From contig WFRP01000268.1 in NCBI GenBank assembly GCA_015486505.1, positions 1-8,373 on the forward strand: 8,373 nucleotides of DNA, read 5' to 3'. The notes below the pieces were generated by a model. That model saw nothing but the letters and a program-made list of their open reading frames with translations. It was not told the origin of the DNA and made no database searches. Source of the stretch: Pseudomonadota bacterium. GTDB taxonomy: Bacteria; Desulfobacterota; Anaeroferrophillalia; Anaeroferrophillales; Tharpellaceae. Positions within the stretch are counted from its first letter, which is position 1. Each line of letters opens with the position of its first letter. Of the stretch, positions 5,670-8,373 are shown one piece after another. The position numbers and the translations under genes are program-made.

Positions 5670-5795
5670 ATGCGGGAACAGATCCCCGCAACCCAAAAGA
5701 AAGTTACCGGCCCGCCCCCTCCAGAAGGTGGGGGTAAAATTTGGCTGAATAGTTACGTTTTTTCAAACCGAAAACAACCTCTAAGGTACTAACTA
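5670..5795 (+). repeat. Repeat unit U6, chimeric: H1 and right arm of H3 only
   Basis: The unit starts ATGCGGG with an intact H1 (GCGGGAACAGATCCCCGC). H2 and the left arm of H3 are replaced by unrelated sequence that carries its own hairpin (CCCCC-T-CC, loop AGAA, GG-T-GGGGG, 5715-5734) and the 12-mer CTGAATAGTTAC (5745-5756). The right arm of H3 then resumes at GTTTTTTCAAACCGAAAA and ends GGTACTAA. This is a rearranged or decayed copy lying between the two PilZ genes. Confidence 0.8.
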
Positions 5796-5906
5796 ATGCG
5801 GGAACAAATCCCGCAACCCAAACAGGGCCTTGCGGCCCGCAAATAAGTCCTCTTATCAGAACATTTTCTTGTTTTTTCAAACCGAAAATAACCTGTAAGG
5901 TACTAA
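5796..5906 (+). repeat. Repeat unit U7 (no module, complete H1-H2-H3)
   Basis: This is the cleanest short unit (111 nt): H1 GCGGGA-ACAAA-TCCCGC, H2 GGGCC-TTGC-GGCCC, then H3 differing by one base (AAGTCC for AAGTAC) from the eno-proximal copies. Its last bases, GGTACTAA, contain on the minus strand the TAG stop (5903-5905) of the upstream PilZ gene. Confidence 0.92.
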
Positions 5907-6559
5907 CCACGCCTGTCTGCAAGAAATTTATTCAGCTGGGTTTGACTCTTGCCGCTCAAGTCAACAAACTGCACCCCCAGCGCCAGCCCGTTTTCATCCT
6001 GAACCATACTCCGGACGGCCCCCTGGAGAAAAAGCTCACCCTCAACTCCGGGCAAAGCCAGATATATCTGAATAACTGATTGAATTTTGAGGGGCTCTTT
6101 AACCCACTCAAGTTCCTGCATGCTAATGGTTGCCCGGCAGCCGCCTTTACTGATATCGCCGATAATGCCCTTAAAACGTAATTGCCGGTTGAGATGCCGG
6201 GTTATAACCTCCAGCCGGGCCGGCAGGCTGCAGTCAAACCTTTTGTGAGCCCGAAGATTGTGGTCTTCGATTTTCCCGGGGAATTTTACAAAAACGACAT
6301 TAAACTTATTGATAACGGTTAACTCGACAGCGGTTTTGAAACCGAAGACACTGCCCTGATAGACATAACGAACCGTCAATTCCTTGTTTTCAGCAAAGAT
6401 CTCTGCAGGATTGTCAAGCACTGCAGGAATTTTCAGAATCAGATAACGGCCTTCCTCACGCCCCACAAGGAAGCTTTTCATACGCTTAGGATAACCATCA
6501 ATCTGAATTTGCAGTACGGTATCAAAATCCATGAAAAAATTTTTTTTTATCAATTTCAA
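5903..6559 (-). CDS. PilZ-domain protein, YcgR-like architecture (paralogue 2)
   Basis: This 218-residue paralogue of the gene at 5021-5656 has the same N-terminal domain plus C-terminal PilZ domain, with RxxxR as Arg103-AHK-Arg107 and DxSxxG as Asp135-I-Ser137-KG-Gly140. c-di-GMP binding is therefore likely. Two starts are possible. TTG at 6559 touches the mqnC stop codon and has AAGGA 7 nt upstream. ATG at 6532 aligns with the paralogue's start but follows an A/T run with no Shine-Dalgarno. I favour TTG on ribosome-site grounds; the shorter form would be 209 residues. The TAG stop lies inside the repeat array, and the last few residues (DRRG) differ from the paralogue's (INRIV). It is in the same operon as mqnC. 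Confidence 0.87.
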   Translation of the reverse strand: MKLIKKNFFMDFDTVLQIQIDGYPKRMKSFLVGREEGRYLILKIPAVLDNPAEIFAENKELTVRYVYQGSVFGFKTAVELTVINKFNVVFVKFPGKIEDHNLRAHKRFDCSLPARLEVITRHLNRQLRFKGIIGDISKGGCRATISMQELEWVKEPLKIQSVIQIYLALPGVEGELFLQGAVRSMVQDENGLALGVQFVDLSGKSQTQLNKFLADRRG

Positions 6560-7606
6560 TTAAAATTCCTTCAGCAAGTTATAGAGGGTATCACGCTGCC
6601 GGGGTTTGAAACCGGCCTCCTTAATCGTATCGACCAGTTCGTTAAGGGAAATTGAAAAATGGACTCCGGCGGCGGCGACCACGTTCTCTTCAATCATGGT
6701 TGAACCGAAATCATTGGCGCCGAAACAGAGCGCGGCCTGCGCCATTTTCGTACCCTGGGTTACCCAGGAGGCCTGCAGATTATCGATATTATCGAGCACC
6801 AGACGGGAGAGGGCAAGCACCCTTAAATAATCAACTCCGGTGGCCGTGTGCTCAACTTCAACGCCTAAATCAGTATTGTCGGGCTGAAAAGTCCAGGGGA
6901 TAAACGCGGTAAACCCTGAAGTCTTATCCTGGACTTCGCGCACCCGAAAAAGATGCTCAATCAACTCTTCCGGGGTCTCTAAAGAGCCGAACATCATCGT
7001 GGCGGTACTCCTTAAACCCAGATTATGAGCGCACTCCATCACCTCAAGCCAGCGCCGCCAGCCGATCTTGTTCGGGCTGATGGCGCTCCTGACCCGATCA
7101 TCAAGAATTTCAGCGCCGCCGCCGGGTATGGAGCCGAGCCCTGAGGCCATCAGCTCTTTAATCGTTGTGTTTAAATCGAGGTTGGAAGATTTGGCGATAT
7201 GAGCGATCTCCGGCGGTGAGAAGCCGTGAATATGGATTGTCGGGAAATCGTCCTTGATCGTCTTTAAGAGGCCGGTATAATAGTCAATTTTCAGATCGGG
7301 GTGGAGGCCGCCCTGCAACAGAATCTGGGTTCCGCCAAGCGCGATGGTTTCAGCAATTTTCTGCCGCAGCGTCGGATAATCAATCAGGAAAGCATCGTCA
7401 TCTTCCGGCTTCCGGTAGTAGGCACAGAAACGGCATTGACATTCACAGATATTGGTATAATTAATATTGCGGTCAATCGCGAAAGTCACCTCCACCTGGG
7501 GATGCTTTTTGAAACGCAGCTTATTTGCCATTTCGCCAAGTTCCAGCAGATCGCAGTTTGTGAAAAGCTCAAGGGCCGTTTTACGATTAAGTCGCGCATT
7601 ACTCAT
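6560..7606 (-). CDS. mqnC: Cyclic dehypoxanthinyl futalosine synthase (MqnC), radical SAM
   Basis: MqnC cyclises dehypoxanthine futalosine in the futalosine route to menaquinone, using a 4Fe-4S cluster and S-adenosylmethionine. With ATG at 7606 the protein has 348 residues, the usual size. The cluster motif CxxxCxxC is Cys54-Cys58-Cys61 in NICECQCRFCAYYRKP. Further signatures are LLQGGLHPDL (about 96-105), HGFSPPEI, PGGGAEIL (161-168), FIPWTFQPDNTD, which separates MqnC from MqnE, and the C-terminal FKPRQRDTLYN. The start is chosen because GGAGG lies 5 nt upstream (7612-7616); a longer reading from 7717 would run 37 residues into the mqnE coding region and is not family-like. It overlaps the mqnE stop by 8 nt. 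Confidence 0.94.
   Translation of the reverse strand: MSNARLNRKTALELFTNCDLLELGEMANKLRFKKHPQVEVTFAIDRNINYTNICECQCRFCAYYRKPEDDDAFLIDYPTLRQKIAETIALGGTQILLQGGLHPDLKIDYYTGLLKTIKDDFPTIHIHGFSPPEIAHIAKSSNLDLNTTIKELMASGLGSIPGGGAEILDDRVRSAISPNKIGWRRWLEVMECAHNLGLRSTATMMFGSLETPEELIEHLFRVREVQDKTSGFTAFIPWTFQPDNTDLGVEVEHTATGVDYLRVLALSRLVLDNIDNLQASWVTQGTKMAQAALCFGANDFGSTMIEENVVAAAGVHFSISLNELVDTIKEAGFKPRQRDTLYNLLKEF
6566..6571 (-). promoter_or_regulatory. Ribosome binding site supporting a TTG start for PilZ paralogue 2
   Basis: AAGGAA (minus strand) lies within the last codons of mqnC, with AAGGA 7 nt from the TTG at 6559. No comparable site precedes the alternative ATG at 6532. The overlap implies translational coupling between mqnC and the PilZ gene. 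Confidence 0.55.
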
Positions 7607-8373
7607 TCCGGCCTCCGGCACTCTCAACCACACTATCCGGCACCCGGTTGTAAAAAGTATCACGCTCAACCGGCCGGCGCCCGGCTTTAATAATGGTATT
7701 TCTGATATAGGCTTCACTTAAACCGGCCGCGCTTTTGGCGCCGGCCGCATGGGTTATCCGCTCTTTGACCACAGTTCCGTCAAGATCATTCACCCCGAAG
7801 AGCAGGGCCAGCTGAGCGATTTTCTCACCGAGCATTACCCAATAGGCTTTGATATGCTGAAAATTATCGAGATAAAGCCGGGCAATAGCTAAAGTTTTAA
7901 GATCATCAATCGCCGAGGTTTCACCTTTTTTGCGAATATCGGTATTGGTAGCGTGAAAGGCCAGCGGAATAAAAACCTGAAAGCCTGAGGTCTCATCCTG
8001 TAATTTTCGCAAGCTTTCCATATGATCAATCCGATCCCTGAAACTTTCAATATGACCATAAAGCATAGTGGCGTTGGTCGGAATCTTTGCAGCATGAGCA
8101 AGCCGCATAATCTCAAGCCAGCGCTCGCCGGAGATTTTTTCCGGACAGATCTGATTGCGGACCGCGGCCTTCAGAATTTCGGCCCCGCCGCCAGGCAGAG
8201 CCTGAAGCCCGGCGGCTTTCAACTCCGCAAAAACCGTCGGAATATCAAAGCCGCTGATTTTGGCAAAATAATCAATCTCAACCGCGGTAAAGGCTTTGAT
8301 CACAACCTCCGGATGGGCGCTTTTTAAGCTTTTAAGCAGGTCGAGATAATAGGAAAAAGGCCAGTCGGGGTGG
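7599..8373 (-). CDS. mqnE: Aminodeoxyfutalosine synthase (MqnE), N-terminus outside window
   Basis: MqnE is a radical-SAM enzyme that joins 3-[(1-carboxyvinyl)oxy]benzoate and the adenosyl radical to make aminofutalosine, an early step of the futalosine menaquinone pathway. The reading frame is open from 8372 to the TAA at 7599, giving 257 residues. Family members are about 360-380, so roughly 110 N-terminal residues, including the CxxxCxxC cluster motif, lie beyond the edge. Visible signatures are HPDWPFSYY at the edge, VIKAFTAVEIDYF, LQALPGGGAEI, FIPLAFHATNTDI (the MqnE form of the MqnC FIPW motif), LGEKIAQLALLFGVNDLDGT and RRPVERDTFYN. It is followed at once by mqnC with an 8-nt overlap. 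Confidence 0.92.
   Translation of the reverse strand, partial: HPDWPFSYYLDLLKSLKSAHPEVVIKAFTAVEIDYFAKISGFDIPTVFAELKAAGLQALPGGGAEILKAAVRNQICPEKISGERWLEIMRLAHAAKIPTNATMLYGHIESFRDRIDHMESLRKLQDETSGFQVFIPLAFHATNTDIRKKGETSAIDDLKTLAIARLYLDNFQHIKAYWVMLGEKIAQLALLFGVNDLDGTVVKERITHAAGAKSAAGLSEAYIRNTIIKAGRRPVERDTFYNRVPDSVVESAGGRNE

Noticed and set aside
1..5906. CRISPR array or integron attC cassettes as explanation for the repeats
   Set aside because: There are no regular unique spacers, no cas genes, no integrase and no clear GTTRRRY core site. Units are long, tandem and internally hairpinned.
7607..7717. A 37-residue N-terminal extension of MqnC starting at 7717
   Set aside because: It lies entirely inside the mqnE coding region and is not family-like; GGAGG 5 nt before the ATG at 7606 gives the better start.

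Overview
The window carries ordinary bacterial housekeeping and accessory genes set among copies of a modular, hairpin-rich repeat. The lineage is probably Desulfobacterota (the former Deltaproteobacteria), with moderate confidence. The reasons are the futalosine menaquinone route (MqnE/MqnC), bacterial GlgC, a stand-alone NifU/IscU-type scaffold, tandem PilZ proteins and abundant interspersed palindromic repeats. No rRNA or other taxonomic marker is present.

Plus strand, left to right. Positions 1-310 are a reverse-oriented array of two repeat units that runs off the left edge. A NifU/IscU-like Fe-S scaffold gene (490-879, TTG start) overlaps by 4 nt a small soluble P-type-ATPase-like HAD gene (876-1352). 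A truncated repeat unit (1418-1515) precedes glgC (1578-2798). A two-unit array (2855-3125) ends 16 nt before the enolase start and supplies nearly all of the eno leader (eno 3142-4425).

Minus strand, right to left. mqnE (partial, off the right edge, stop at 7599) overlaps mqnC (7606-6560) by 8 nt. A first PilZ gene (6559-5903) follows directly, with a TTG start touching the mqnC stop. A two-unit repeat array (5670-5906) separates it from a paralogous second PilZ gene (5656-5021). A small S4-domain RNA-binding protein (4963-4733) completes the run. eno and the S4 gene converge on a roughly 300-nt spacer holding a near-perfect palindrome of about 29 bp and a second, smaller inverted repeat.

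Functionally, GlgC (glycogen precursor synthesis) and enolase (glycolysis) are central carbon genes. MqnE and MqnC are consecutive radical-SAM steps of menaquinone synthesis, and the PilZ proteins are likely c-di-GMP receptors cotranscribed with them. The most unusual content is the repeat family: seven units at four loci. Each unit is built from a GCGGG/CCCGC hairpin (H1), a GGGCC/GGCCC hairpin (H2), a 24-26 nt module present 0, 1 or 2 times, and a long imperfect palindrome (H3) whose loop varies while its arms are kept. No transposase or RNA partner for it is visible here.
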